A program made the position numbers and the translations under genes. From an uncultured Eubacteriales bacterium (GTDB taxonomy: Bacteria; Bacillota; Clostridia; Lachnospirales; Lachnospiraceae): a stretch of DNA of 64,000 nt. The stretch's first letter is position 1. The number at the start of each line of letters is the position of its first letter. The notes under the pieces were generated by a model. The model made no database searches and was not told the origin of the DNA. It worked only from the letters and a program-made list of their open reading frames with translations. This document shows positions 31,950-41,907 of this stretch, one piece after another. The stretch is from assembly GCA_951800645.1 (NCBI GenBank), contig CATOIK010000012.1:1-64000 (forward strand), written 5' to 3'.

Positions 31950-34124
31950 ATGGCAATCCGAATCAATGACAATAATTTTTATCTTGAAACAGAAAATACA
32001 GCATATCAGATACAGGTTGACCGGTATGATGTTTTACAGCATATTTGGTATGGTGAAAAGACAAACCAAAATATGGACTATCTCCTTGACTATCACGACA
32101 CAGGATTTTCAGGCTGTATTTATGACGCAGGGAACGAGCGTTCCTACTCAGTTGATACGCTTCCGCAGGAATATCCTGCGTCGGGAAACGGAGATTTCCG
32201 TATCGGTGCACTTTCTGTACGGCATGCAGATGGCAGCAGAGCCCTTGATTTGCGATATAAAAGCAGCCGTGTTCTGGAGGGGAAATATGCTATTCCGGGA
32301 CTACCGGCAGTTTATGACGAGAATGGCAATGCAGAAACACTGGAAATTGTCATGTGCGACAAGGTTTCCGGGATAGAGGTTGTCCTGCAATACGCTGTTA
32401 TTCCAGATTGTGATGTGATTACCAGATGCGCGGTGATAAAAAATAACGGCACAAAGCCTGCAGAGCTGTTAAACGCCGGAAGCCTGTGTCTGGATATTCC
32501 AAACGGCGAATGGGAATGGATTCATTTCCATGGCAGACATACGCTGGAGCGCTGTGCGGAGCGAAAGCCGCTGCTGCATGGGATTCAAACAAGCTCCAGC
32601 TCACGGGGAACATCAAGCCATCAGCAGAATCCGTCCGTTATTCTGTGCAGCCCAGAATGCACGGAAACAAGTGGAAAATGTGTTGGCGCGGCACTTGTTT
32701 ACAGCGGAGGTTTTGAAACAAATATTGAAGTGGATCAGTTGAATCAGACGCGGCTGATTATGGGAATAGATACAAATACATTTTGCTGGAGATTAGCTCC
32801 TGGAGAAGTATTTTACACACCGGAAGCAATTCTTTCCTATAGCAGCGGCGGCCTGGAAAAACTATCCCATAATTTTCATCATATCATCCGCAATAACATC
32901 TGCCGCGGAAAGTTTAAAGCGTCAAAAAGACCGGTTTTGATCAATAACTGGGAAGCAACCTATTTTGATTTTGATGAAAATTCACTTTTCAATATTGCGG
33001 AAAAGGCAGCACAACTGGGCGTCGAGCTGTTTGTTATGGACGACGGCTGGTTCGGAAACAGAAACAGCGACTGCAGCGGCTTGGGAGACTGGTCTGTCAA
33101 TACTGAAAAGCTAAAAAACGGTCTTGTCGGACTGACCAGTAAGATCAAACAGCTTGGTATGGACTTCGGTATCTGGATGGAGCCGGAAATGGTCTCAGAA
33201 GACAGCAATCTGTACCGGACCCATCCCGACTGGGCTATAAAAATTCCGAATCGCGATCCGATCCGTTCACGTTATCAGCTTGTGCTGGATATGTCTCGAA
33301 AAGATGTTGTGGATTATTTGTTTGACGCAATCAGCAAAATATTAAGCAGTGCGGATATATCATATATAAAATGGGATATGAACAGAAGTATTACAAATTG
33401 GTATTCTGCAGAGCTTTCCCATGAGCGTCAGGGTGAAGCGGCGCATCGCTATGTTTTGGGGCTGTATGATCTGCTGGAGCGGATTACATCTGCGTTCCCC
33501 GATATTTTAATTGAGGGATGCAGCGGCGGAGGCGGGCGGTTTGACGCAGGGATGCTGTATTATTGTCCGCAGATTTGGTGCAGCGACAATACAGACGCCT
33601 ATGACAGAACGAAAATTCAATACGGAACTTCCTTCTTTTATCCGGTTTCAGCAGTCGGCTCCCATGTTTCGGTTGTACCGAATCATCAGACGGGACGAAT
33701 CACTCCGATAGAAAGCAGAGCTGTTACCGCTATGGCAGGAAGCTTTGGGTACGAGTTGGATTTAAATCAGATTGATGATAAAGAAAAACATGCAGTTCGT
33801 AATCAGATAGAGCGATATAAGCAATATCAAAAGTTGATATACAACGGAACCTATTATCGTTTAAGCAATCCGTTTGAAGATAACTATGCCCTGTGGGAAT
33901 TTGTGTCCGAAGATAAATCAGAAGTGTTGGTTCACGGCATGATATTCCGGACAGATTCCAATGCAAACCGCAGTTGTATACAGCTTCGAGGTCTGGATAG
34001 AAATAAATACTATAATATGGATGGTAAAATATATGGGGGTGCGGCCTTGGAAGACGGCGGAATCTTATTGCCGCAGCCGGCCGGTGATTATTATCCGATT
34101 GAATTATATATAAGGGAAAATTAG
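31950..34124 (+). CDS. GH36 alpha-galactosidase
   Basis: 724 aa from the ATG at 31950; in-frame ATGs at 31935 and 31944 are possible, but the GGGG just upstream suits 31950. An N-terminal beta-sandwich (about 1-310) leads to the catalytic barrel: DDGWFGNRN at the barrel entry, nucleophile D476 in KWDMNR and acid/base D546 in CSDNTD. GH36 enzymes release galactose from raffinose, stachyose and melibiose. It has no signal peptide, so it acts in the cytoplasm on sugar brought in by the upstream ABC permeases. Codons are AT-richer than in the neighbours outside the island. Confidence 0.93.
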   Translation: MAIRINDNNFYLETENTAYQIQVDRYDVLQHIWYGEKTNQNMDYLLDYHDTGFSGCIYDAGNERSYSVDTLPQEYPASGNGDFRIGALSVRHADGSRALDLRYKSSRVLEGKYAIPGLPAVYDENGNAETLEIVMCDKVSGIEVVLQYAVIPDCDVITRCAVIKNNGTKPAELLNAGSLCLDIPNGEWEWIHFHGRHTLERCAERKPLLHGIQTSSSSRGTSSHQQNPSVILCSPECTETSGKCVGAALVYSGGFETNIEVDQLNQTRLIMGIDTNTFCWRLAPGEVFYTPEAILSYSSGGLEKLSHNFHHIIRNNICRGKFKASKRPVLINNWEATYFDFDENSLFNIAEKAAQLGVELFVMDDGWFGNRNSDCSGLGDWSVNTEKLKNGLVGLTSKIKQLGMDFGIWMEPEMVSEDSNLYRTHPDWAIKIPNRDPIRSRYQLVLDMSRKDVVDYLFDAISKILSSADISYIKWDMNRSITNWYSAELSHERQGEAAHRYVLGLYDLLERITSAFPDILIEGCSGGGGRFDAGMLYYCPQIWCSDNTDAYDRTKIQYGTSFFYPVSAVGSHVSVVPNHQTGRITPIESRAVTAMAGSFGYELDLNQIDDKEKHAVRNQIERYKQYQKLIYNGTYYRLSNPFEDNYALWEFVSEDKSEVLVHGMIFRTDSNANRSCIQLRGLDRNKYYNMDGKIYGGAALEDGGILLPQPAGDYYPIELYIREN

Positions 34125-34149
34125 CTTTCGCTTATAAGAGGGTAATACA

Positions 34150-35982
34150 ATGAATAGGGATTATAGAACACGGTTTAACAGTTACTATGATGAATTAAAG
34201 TGGCTCTACTGTGAATTGTATGAAAACAGCATACCGGAATTTACTTCTTTATGTGAGGGATTGGAGCGGTATTATGACGAGCGGAGCCAGCAGCTGCGCC
34301 AAGCCGATCAGGAACGCCTGGAAAAGCCGCAGTGGTATAAAAATAATCAAATGCTTGGAATGATGATGTATACAGACAATTTTGCGGAGGATTTAAACGG
34401 GATTTCCGCAAATCTGGATTACATTAAAGCCTGTGGTGTAAACTATCTGCATTTAATGCCTCTTATGGAGTCTCCTGATGGAAGGGACGACGGCGGATAT
34501 GCCGTTGCCGATTTTCGCAGAGTGAAGCCGAAGCTTGGGACGATAGATGATTTGGAAAAACTTGCGGGAAAATGCCGCAAACAAGGGATTAGTATTTGCC
34601 TGGATTTCGTGATGAACCATACCTCGGAAGATCATGAGTGGGCAATAAGGGCAAAGAATGGAGAAAGGGAATATCAAAACCGATATTATTTTTATGACAA
34701 TTTTGATATTCCATCACAGTTTGAAAAGACCGTTCCCCAGGTTTTTCCAACAACAGCACCGGGAAATTTTACATATAATCCCGAAACAGGTAAATTTGTT
34801 ATGACAACTTTTTACCCATATCAGTGGGATTTAAATTACAGAAATCCCATCGTGCTGAATGAGATGATTTTCAATTTGCTTTTTCTGGTTAATAAAGGAA
34901 TTGATATTATACGGATTGACGCCGTCCCATATATCTGGAAGCAGCTCGGTACAAACTGCCGCAATTTACCCCAGGTGCACAATATTGTTCGGATTCTGCG
35001 TATAATCTGTGAAATTGTATGCCCGGGAGTTCTTCTGTTAGGCGAGGTTGTTATGGAGCCGGATAAAGTCGTTCCGTATTTCGGAAGCGCAGAAAAACCG
35101 GAATGCCATATGCTGTACAATGTTACCACAATGGCGGCAACATGGCATACAGTAGCTACGAAGGATGTGAGGCTTTTAAAGCGGCAGATGGATATAGTGA
35201 ATGCTTTGCCGAAGGAATATGTATTTCTGAATTACCTTCGATGCCACGATGATATTGGCTGGGGGCTGGATTATCGTTATCTCAGACAATTTGGCATAGA
35301 GGAAATTCCCCATAAAAAGTTTTTGAATGATTTTTTTTCGGGACAATATCCGTATTCTTTTGCAAGGGGGGAATTGTATAATGCAGAACCTCAATCTGGA
35401 GACGCGCGTATCTGTGGGACAACGGCATCGTTATGTGGAATAGAAAAAGCTGCGTATGAACGGAAGGAATATGAGTTAAAATGTGCAATTCGTTATCACT
35501 TGACCCTCCATGCCTACATGCTGTCCCAGTCGGGCATTCCGATGATATACAGCGGAGATGAGCTTGCACAGGAAAATGATTATACCTATCACAAGGATGC
35601 CAGACGGTGCTCAGATTCCCGGTATCTGCATCGTGGGAAATTCGATTGGAAGGCTGCCGGGAAACGCAATATAGTCAAAAGCACTGAGAATGAAGTATAT
35701 TGGAGATTGCAAAGGCTTATCCGTGTACGAAAAGAGTTTTCGGTTTTTGATTCTGACGCGTTCGTCCGAACTGTGGAAACCTATGACAATTCGGTACTTG
35801 GTATCATCCGTGAGAAAAACTATGAAAAATTGGTTTGTCTGTATAATTTCAGTGATAGAGATAAAACAGCGTGGATTAACGAAACAGACGGACAGTACAT
35901 AAATTTAATAACCAATAACTGTTGTGAAGCAAAAGCGGTGGGAATCCCGGCATTTGGATTTGCCTGGCTGATGCGAAACTGA
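34150..35982 (+). CDS. GH13 amylosucrase-like enzyme (sucrose-active, GH13_4 type)
   Basis: 610 aa. The N-terminal helical region and the layout GGYAVADFRRVKP, CLDFVMNHTSEDHEW match amylosucrase and sucrose-hydrolase family members. The catalytic residues are D257 (IIRIDAVPY), E299 (LLLGEVV) and D367 (RCHDDIG). Family knowledge: these enzymes cleave sucrose, making glucan or free glucose plus fructose. Twenty-five bases after the alpha-galactosidase gene, it would process the sucrose left when galactose is removed from raffinose. Whether it is polymerising, hydrolytic or phosphorolytic cannot be told from sequence. Confidence 0.85.
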   Translation: MNRDYRTRFNSYYDELKWLYCELYENSIPEFTSLCEGLERYYDERSQQLRQADQERLEKPQWYKNNQMLGMMMYTDNFAEDLNGISANLDYIKACGVNYLHLMPLMESPDGRDDGGYAVADFRRVKPKLGTIDDLEKLAGKCRKQGISICLDFVMNHTSEDHEWAIRAKNGEREYQNRYYFYDNFDIPSQFEKTVPQVFPTTAPGNFTYNPETGKFVMTTFYPYQWDLNYRNPIVLNEMIFNLLFLVNKGIDIIRIDAVPYIWKQLGTNCRNLPQVHNIVRILRIICEIVCPGVLLLGEVVMEPDKVVPYFGSAEKPECHMLYNVTTMAATWHTVATKDVRLLKRQMDIVNALPKEYVFLNYLRCHDDIGWGLDYRYLRQFGIEEIPHKKFLNDFFSGQYPYSFARGELYNAEPQSGDARICGTTASLCGIEKAAYERKEYELKCAIRYHLTLHAYMLSQSGIPMIYSGDELAQENDYTYHKDARRCSDSRYLHRGKFDWKAAGKRNIVKSTENEVYWRLQRLIRVRKEFSVFDSDAFVRTVETYDNSVLGIIREKNYEKLVCLYNFSDRDKTAWINETDGQYINLITNNCCEAKAVGIPAFGFAWLMRN

Positions 35983-36114
35983 AAATGATAGGCGGCGTAT
36001 GGATTTTTTTTGATAATTAGAACAAATGTTCCTGCTTGTGGCTATACTTTTTAAAACGCCTATGTTATACTTTCTAGTGACTAATATTCGGCCCCTAAGG
36101 AGGTGCATCACCCT

Positions 36115-38100
36115 ATGGAGTTCAAATTACACTCAGAATACGCCCCCACCGGCGACCAGCCCCAGGCCATTGGCCAGTTGGTAGCTGGTTTCAAAGAAGG
36201 CAATCAATTCCAGACTTTGCTGGGCGTCACCGGCTCCGGTAAGACCTTTACCATGGCAAATGTGATCCAGCAATTACAGAAGCCAACACTAATTATCGCT
36301 CATAACAAAACCCTCGCCGCGCAGCTCTATGGCGAGTTCAAGGAGTTTTTTCCAGAGAATGCAGTAGAGTACTTTGTCTCCTACTACGACTATTACCAGC
36401 CTGAGGCCTATGTTCCCTCTACAGACACCTACATTGAGAAAGATTCCGCTATTAACGATGAAATCGACAAGCTGCGGCATTCCGCCACTGCGGCCCTTTC
36501 GGAGCGGAAGGATGTTATTATTGTGGCGTCGGTATCCTGTATTTATGGATTGGGTTCGCCGATTGACTATCAGGAGATGGTTATTTCTCTGCGGCCAGGC
36601 ATGTTAAAAGACCGGGATGAGATTATCCATAAGCTGATTGAGATTCAGTACACCCGCAATGACATGGACTTTCACCGGGGAACCTTCCGGGTGCGGGGGG
36701 ATGTGCTGGAAATCTTTCCGGCTTACGCCAGCGGCACCGCCTACCGGGTGGAGTTTTTCGGAGATGAGATTGACCGGATTACGGAGATTGATACTCTGAC
36801 TGGAGAGGCCAGGCTGCAGTTGGGCCATGTGGCTATCTTCCCGGCTTCCCATTATGTAGTGCCTAAGGATAAGATGATGGAAGCCACGGAAAATATTTTG
36901 GCAGAGTTAAAAGAGCAGGCGGCAGTCTTTAAAAGCGAGGACAAGCTTTTGGAGGCTCAGCGGATTTCCGAGCGGACCAATTTTGATGTGGAGATGATGC
37001 GGGAGACCGGATTTTGTTCCGGCATTGAAAACTACTCCCGGCATCTCACCTTTGGAAAACCGGGAGAGCCGCCGTGGACCTTGATTGATTATTTTCCCGA
37101 TGATTTTCTGATTATTATTGACGAGTCCCATATCACCCTGCCGCAGGTGCGGGGTATGTACGCAGGAGACCGTTCCAGAAAGCAGACCCTGGTAGACTAT
37201 GGATTCCGTCTGCCCTCTGCTTTGGATAATCGGCCCCTAAATTTTGGAGAGTTTGAATCCAAGATTGACCAGATGCTGTTTGTGTCTGCAACGCCCGGGC
37301 CTTATGAGGCAGACCATGAGCTGATGCGGACAGAGCAGATTATCCGTCCTACCGGTCTTTTGGATCCGGAGATTTCCGTGCGGCCGGTGGAAGGCCAGAT
37401 TGACGATTTGGTAAGCGAGGTAAATAAAGAAATAGCAGCCCATCATAAGGTACTGATTACTACCCTGACGAAGCGGATGGCAGAGGATCTGACAGATTAC
37501 ATGCGGGATGTGGGCATCCGGATAAAGTATCTCCACTCAGATATTGACACGCTGGAACGGGCTGAGATTATCCGGGATATGCGGATGGATGTGTTCGATG
37601 TGCTGGTGGGAATCAACCTGCTGCGAGAGGGTCTGGATATTCCGGAGATTACTCTGGTAGCCATTCTGGATGCAGATAAGGAAGGCTTTTTGCGGTCAGA
37701 AACCTCCCTGATTCAGACCATCGGCCGGGCAGCCCGAAATTCCGAGGGTCATGTAATCATGTATGCGGACACCATCACAGATTCCATGCGGGTAGCCATT
37801 GACGAAACCAACCGGCGCCGCCAGATTCAGCAGAAATACAATGAAGAACACGGTATCACGCCAACCACCATTAAGAAGGCAGTGCGGGATCTGATTGCTA
37901 TTTCCAAGGCAGCAGAGCGGGATGCAAAGCCGGCAGAAAAGGATTTGGAGTCTATGAGCGTCAAGGAGTTAAAGAAGCTGGCGGCAGAGCTGCAGAAGAA
38001 GATGCATCAGGCAGCGGCAGAGCTGAACTTCGAGGCAGCGGCAGAGCTTCGCGACCGAATGCTGGAAGTAAAAACCATGCTGCTGGAGCTGGAAAAATAG
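36115..38100 (+). CDS. uvrB: Excinuclease ABC subunit B
   Basis: 661 aa from the ATG at 36115, with AAGGAGGTG 9 bases upstream; the GTG at 36103 overlaps that site. Walker A GVTGSGKT is at 37-44. The damage-probing beta-hairpin region ([19 protein letters not shown]) is intact. Helicase motifs DESH and LREGLDIPE and a C-terminal UVR domain (about 620-655) are present. It loads on DNA with UvrA, checks the damage and hands over to UvrC. Length is normal for the family. It is monocistronic as far as can be seen, ending one base before the convergent DUF5688 gene. Confidence 0.97.
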   Translation: MEFKLHSEYAPTGDQPQAIGQLVAGFKEGNQFQTLLGVTGSGKTFTMANVIQQLQKPTLIIAHNKTLAAQLYGEFKEFFPENAVEYFVSYYDYYQPEAYVPSTDTYIEKDSAINDEIDKLRHSATAALSERKDVIIVASVSCIYGLGSPIDYQEMVISLRPGMLKDRDEIIHKLIEIQYTRNDMDFHRGTFRVRGDVLEIFPAYASGTAYRVEFFGDEIDRITEIDTLTGEARLQLGHVAIFPASHYVVPKDKMMEATENILAELKEQAAVFKSEDKLLEAQRISERTNFDVEMMRETGFCSGIENYSRHLTFGKPGEPPWTLIDYFPDDFLIIIDESHITLPQVRGMYAGDRSRKQTLVDYGFRLPSALDNRPLNFGEFESKIDQMLFVSATPGPYEADHELMRTEQIIRPTGLLDPEISVRPVEGQIDDLVSEVNKEIAAHHKVLITTLTKRMAEDLTDYMRDVGIRIKYLHSDIDTLERAEIIRDMRMDVFDVLVGINLLREGLDIPEITLVAILDADKEGFLRSETSLIQTIGRAARNSEGHVIMYADTITDSMRVAIDETNRRRQIQQKYNEEHGITPTTIKKAVRDLIAISKAAERDAKPAEKDLESMSVKELKKLAAELQKKMHQAAAELNFEAAAELRDRMLEVKTMLLELEK

Positions 38101-38101
38101 C

Positions 38102-39067
38102 TTAAGACAGAGAAGTCTCCCCGCTCAGCAGCGCCGCCCCATGGGACATGATACAGATTTTATCATCATGCCGGGTGTAGCGGTATACCTGGTTGGAAAG
38201 CTGGTCTTCCAGCGGCACATCCTGCTGATTGATAGAAGTAACCATCCGGCTCAGTTCTTCATAAGAGGCGTCCGGTGTATCCGGAGTCAAAAGAATCTCG
38301 TGGACGCTGGATGGCAGGATTATCAGATCCTGGCGGACGCGGGCCGCAAAATCCCGCAGAACATTCTGATACAGTATGCAGGAAGATCCGTACAGGCCGG
38401 ACTGGTTCGTCATCACATAGAGAGGGACCATGTCGGCCTTATCCTGTATAAGAAGGTCAAAGGGAGCTGGGGAGCAGCCGTTTTCTGAACCGTCCCAGCC
38501 GTAATCGTTCATCATTTCTGTCATGGTGCGGATCTGGGCCGGATATTCCAGCGGTGTGTTTTTTCTGGCGGCGTTCCAAAGCTCTTTGGCCGATACCTGC
38601 CAGCGGGCGGCGTGGCGGTTATGGATTAATGCGGTCATCTGGCCGGAGGAAGTTCGTTCCAGGGCAAGGAAAAAGATGATGGATAAATCCAGATAGGAGA
38701 TGTGGGGAATATCAGAAAGCAGCACCTGATTGGATACAGAATGGATGATTCGGAACATAATTTTCTTTTCCAGGGCGGGATAGTTTCCCAGATCCTGAAT
38801 CGTAGATCGGGAAGGCAGGGGAGTGGAGCGGTACAGCTCTAAAATCTCCCGGACGATGGCTTCGGTCCCCAGTCCCTGCAGATGATGCTGATAATAAGGA
38901 TCCAGATAGATGGTGGGAGCCAGAGGCGACGCCGGATTCTGGATGGTAAGCCCGTTTAAGGTAACGCCATTGTTTTTGGGCAGCGGGCGCAGTGTAAATT
39001 CAAATTCTTCTCCCAGAGCGGTCTGTAACTGTTCGGTAATAGTTTCAAGAAATGTCTCGTATACCAT
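38102..39067 (-). CDS. DUF5688 family protein
   Basis: 321 aa, strongly resembling the DUF5688 family common in Lachnospiraceae (N-terminal NNGVTLNGLTIQ and TIYLDPYYQHHLQG segments). It has no signal peptide or membrane helix and no known enzymatic motif. AAGGAGGTACC precedes the ATG. It converges on uvrB with one base between the stop codons, so neither gene has room for its own terminator between them. Its function is not known; the family assignment is from memory of conserved segments. Confidence 0.8.
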   Translation of the reverse strand: MVYETFLETITEQLQTALGEEFEFTLRPLPKNNGVTLNGLTIQNPASPLAPTIYLDPYYQHHLQGLGTEAIVREILELYRSTPLPSRSTIQDLGNYPALEKKIMFRIIHSVSNQVLLSDIPHISYLDLSIIFFLALERTSSGQMTALIHNRHAARWQVSAKELWNAARKNTPLEYPAQIRTMTEMMNDYGWDGSENGCSPAPFDLLIQDKADMVPLYVMTNQSGLYGSSCILYQNVLRDFAARVRQDLIILPSSVHEILLTPDTPDASYEELSRMVTSINQQDVPLEDQLSNQVYRYTRHDDKICIMSHGAALLSGETSLS

Positions 39068-39191
39068 AAGGTACCTCCTTTAAAGAAAACACAGATCATT
39101 AGAAATAGAAAAGCCAGAATTGGTAAGGCTCATTATAGCCGATTTTTTCCTGTCCCGCAAGGGCGGTATAAAAATTTAATAAAAGATTATG

Positions 39192-39220
39192 TTGTAGTTT
39201 CCGGGGAAACCAGATAAAAT
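39192..39220 (+). promoter_or_regulatory. Promoter of the 39288-41765 gene
   Basis: TTGTAG (39192-39197), 17-bp spacer, TAAAAT (39215-39220), giving a leader of about 60 bases before the ATG. Confidence 0.6.
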
Positions 39221-39287
39221 ATGTAGGACAGGGAATATAAATAAGAAGATCGAGAGGCTGTTGCCCAGCCTGTAAGGATTATAGATT

Positions 39288-41765
39288 ATGAACCGAGTGA
39301 TAAAAAGAGCAGGTATTTTATTTGGAATATTTGCGGCGGCTCTGTTGGTTTATTTTATAGCAGGCAGCCGTTGGAGAAATGAAGGCCAGACCGCTTATGT
39401 AGATATGGGAGAGGCGTCTCTGCCGGTGGCGTATGTGGAGATGTTTGGACAGAAGATGAATCCGATGGTAGGATATTGCCAGGAAATGGACAATTCCGCA
39501 GCTGGAAGCAGCCTGACTATTTTGCCGGAGGACCGGACTCTGGCTGTGTATGTGGACGGCGCAGCAGCCCGGATATTAGGCCTTAACTATGAAATCCGCA
39601 GTATGGATAGAGCGCGGCTTGTGGAACGAACCCAGGTGGAAGACTGGACTCAGACGGAGACCGGCCTGCGGGCGGTTCTTCCTATTCAGAACCTGCTGAC
39701 AAAGGAGCAGGAGTATCTTCTGCGGCTGGAGGTAAATACAGACCAGCACGGCCCGGTTTACTATTACACCAGAATTCTATACACAGACAACCAGAATATC
39801 CAGTCCATGCTTCAGCTTGCCTCGGATTTTTCTGCGAAAACCTTTCAATATGAGCAGGCCGGAGATTTGACTACCTATCTGGAACCCAGCCCTACAGAGG
39901 ATAACTCATCCCTGGGGCGCACCACTATTCATTCCAGCTTCTCCCAACTGACCTGGGGAGGAGTGGATATGGAGCCGGCCAGTCCGGTGCAGGTAACCTT
40001 AAAAGAATTAGACGGCATCATGTGCAGCGTACAGATTTCCTATCTGGCTCATCAGATTGGAGAGGAAACGGTAAATGCCCTTTATGAGGTGGAGGAAAAC
40101 TTCACCATGAAATGGAATGAACTGCGTACTTATCTGATGGATTATGAGCGGCAGACCAACCAGATTTTTCAGGGGAATCCGGCGGATTTTTCTGGAAAAC
40201 GGCTGATGCTGGGCATCACAAATGATGACCGGGTAGAGGTAAAGAAAAGTCCGGACGGAAATATACTGGCTTACCGGGCCTGCCGGGATTTATGGACCTA
40301 TAATCAGGAAGACCGCCGGGCAGTAAAGGTGTTTTCTTTCCGGGGAAGCGATGTCCTGGATTTTCGGAATAATTACAACCGCCACGATGTAAAAATCCTG
40401 TCTGTGGAAGATGGCGGCGATGTAGATTTTCTGGTATACGGTTACATGAACCGGGGAAATTACGAAGGTCGCATGGGCGTGCTGGGCTACCATTATTCCC
40501 AGTCGGAGAATGCTCTGGAAGAACTTTATTTCATTCCCTATGCCGGTTCCTATGATGCCCTGGAAGACGATTTAAACCGTCTGACCCATCAGACTGCGGC
40601 CGGAATGCTGTATCTGTATCTGGATTACGCCATTTTCGGCATTGATTTACAGAGCCGGGAAAATATTGTAGTGGCAGACGCTCTGGAAGACGGCAGCTTT
40701 GCAGTCAGTGCAGACGGCAGCCGGATTGCCTGGCAGGACGGCGGCAGCCTTTATGAATCTCAGATGCTTCATCTGATGGATTTGGAGACAGGAGAAAGTC
40801 ACGAAATTTCCGGCGGAAGCGGAAAGTACATGCGGGTGCTGGGCTTTGTAGGCAGGGATCTGGTGTACGGCATGGCCAGGGAAGATGATGTGTGGGTGAT
40901 TAACGGCCGGGTAGAAGAACTTCCCATGTATGTACTGAAGATTGTCAATGACCGGATGGAGGAGGAAACCAGCTATGAGCGGGACGGCTCCTACATTGCT
41001 AATGTGACGGTAGAAGCCAGCCGGGTTCATTTAAACCGGGTTTCCAAAACCGGTCCCAACCGGTATGCGGTTTCTCAGGAGGACACCATTGTCTGCAATG
41101 CGGACATGGGGGCGGGAGAACTGGACGGAATCGGCTGGTATGCTTCTCAGAACCAGGGAAAGCTGTATTTTGTGCAGTTGGATAAGGATGTGAAAAACGG
41201 CCGCAATGTGCGGGTGTTTGCCCCTGGCCGGGTAAGCTTTGAGCAGGCAGATGAGCTGGAATTAAAATCTAATTATCAGGTTCAGGGGATGCGGTTCTAT
41301 GCTTACGGCGCAGGACATTTAAAAAAGGTGACTCTGGACTTTACAGAGGCAGTGCAGGCAGCTTACGAAGGTATGGGCTATGTGACAGACAAAAATCATC
41401 GGATTATCTGGAACCGGGTAAACCGGGGCGGTATGCGGAATATTCAGGAACCTGCGTCAGCCTTTGAACCGGTGCAGCGCTGTCTGGCGGAATTTTCCGG
41501 CAGTAAAAATTACGATGATGAGTTTATTATCATGGATGGCCGGGGCTGCAGCATGCAGCAGATGCTGTACTTTATTGACCAGGGCATCCCGGTGCTGGCC
41601 TATATCGATGAAGGCTCCTGCCGGCTGCTTTGCGGATTTGACCAGTACAATGTAACCCTGTACGACCCGGTCACTTCTGAAAGCTATAAAATGGGTCTGA
41701 ACGACGCCGCTGAGTTTTTCCGGCAGCGAGGAAACGATTTTATCTGCGCAGTAAAGCTCCAGTAG
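39288..41765 (+). CDS. Large membrane-anchored extracytoplasmic protein with C39-like C-terminus, unknown
   Basis: 825 aa. One N-terminal helix (about 9-27) acts as an anchor or uncleaved signal. Residues about 340-700 contain repeated blade-like segments with short beta runs (for example GSRIAWQDGGSLYE, GRDLVYGMARED), suggesting a beta-propeller. The last 90 residues (MQQMLYFIDQGIPVLAYID...LLCGFDQYNVTLYDPV) resemble the C-terminal half of a C39-like papain-fold domain. The usual catalytic His is not at the expected place, where SCRLLCGF stands. Its own promoter lies just upstream. I do not recognise it as a characterised family; a surface scaffold is one possibility. Confidence 0.7.
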   Translation: MNRVIKRAGILFGIFAAALLVYFIAGSRWRNEGQTAYVDMGEASLPVAYVEMFGQKMNPMVGYCQEMDNSAAGSSLTILPEDRTLAVYVDGAAARILGLNYEIRSMDRARLVERTQVEDWTQTETGLRAVLPIQNLLTKEQEYLLRLEVNTDQHGPVYYYTRILYTDNQNIQSMLQLASDFSAKTFQYEQAGDLTTYLEPSPTEDNSSLGRTTIHSSFSQLTWGGVDMEPASPVQVTLKELDGIMCSVQISYLAHQIGEETVNALYEVEENFTMKWNELRTYLMDYERQTNQIFQGNPADFSGKRLMLGITNDDRVEVKKSPDGNILAYRACRDLWTYNQEDRRAVKVFSFRGSDVLDFRNNYNRHDVKILSVEDGGDVDFLVYGYMNRGNYEGRMGVLGYHYSQSENALEELYFIPYAGSYDALEDDLNRLTHQTAAGMLYLYLDYAIFGIDLQSRENIVVADALEDGSFAVSADGSRIAWQDGGSLYESQMLHLMDLETGESHEISGGSGKYMRVLGFVGRDLVYGMAREDDVWVINGRVEELPMYVLKIVNDRMEEETSYERDGSYIANVTVEASRVHLNRVSKTGPNRYAVSQEDTIVCNADMGAGELDGIGWYASQNQGKLYFVQLDKDVKNGRNVRVFAPGRVSFEQADELELKSNYQVQGMRFYAYGAGHLKKVTLDFTEAVQAAYEGMGYVTDKNHRIIWNRVNRGGMRNIQEPASAFEPVQRCLAEFSGSKNYDDEFIIMDGRGCSMQQMLYFIDQGIPVLAYIDEGSCRLLCGFDQYNVTLYDPVTSESYKMGLNDAAEFFRQRGNDFICAVKLQ

Positions 41766-41787
41766 TGTGCAGGAACACCTGTTTTGC

Positions 41788-41815
41788 TTTACAAATGGGA
41801 TTTCTGTGGTATAAT
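41788..41815 (+). promoter_or_regulatory. Promoter of murA
   Basis: TTTACA (41788-41793), 16-bp spacer, TATAAT (41810-41815). The leader to the start codon is about 86 bases. Confidence 0.65.
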
Positions 41816-41907
41816 CATTAAGACTATCATGGGGATTTACTTGCAGAATATAGAGAATGGCGTTTCAATTTTGATAGATGTGGGAAAGAAATAATCAGAG
41901 GTGTGGG

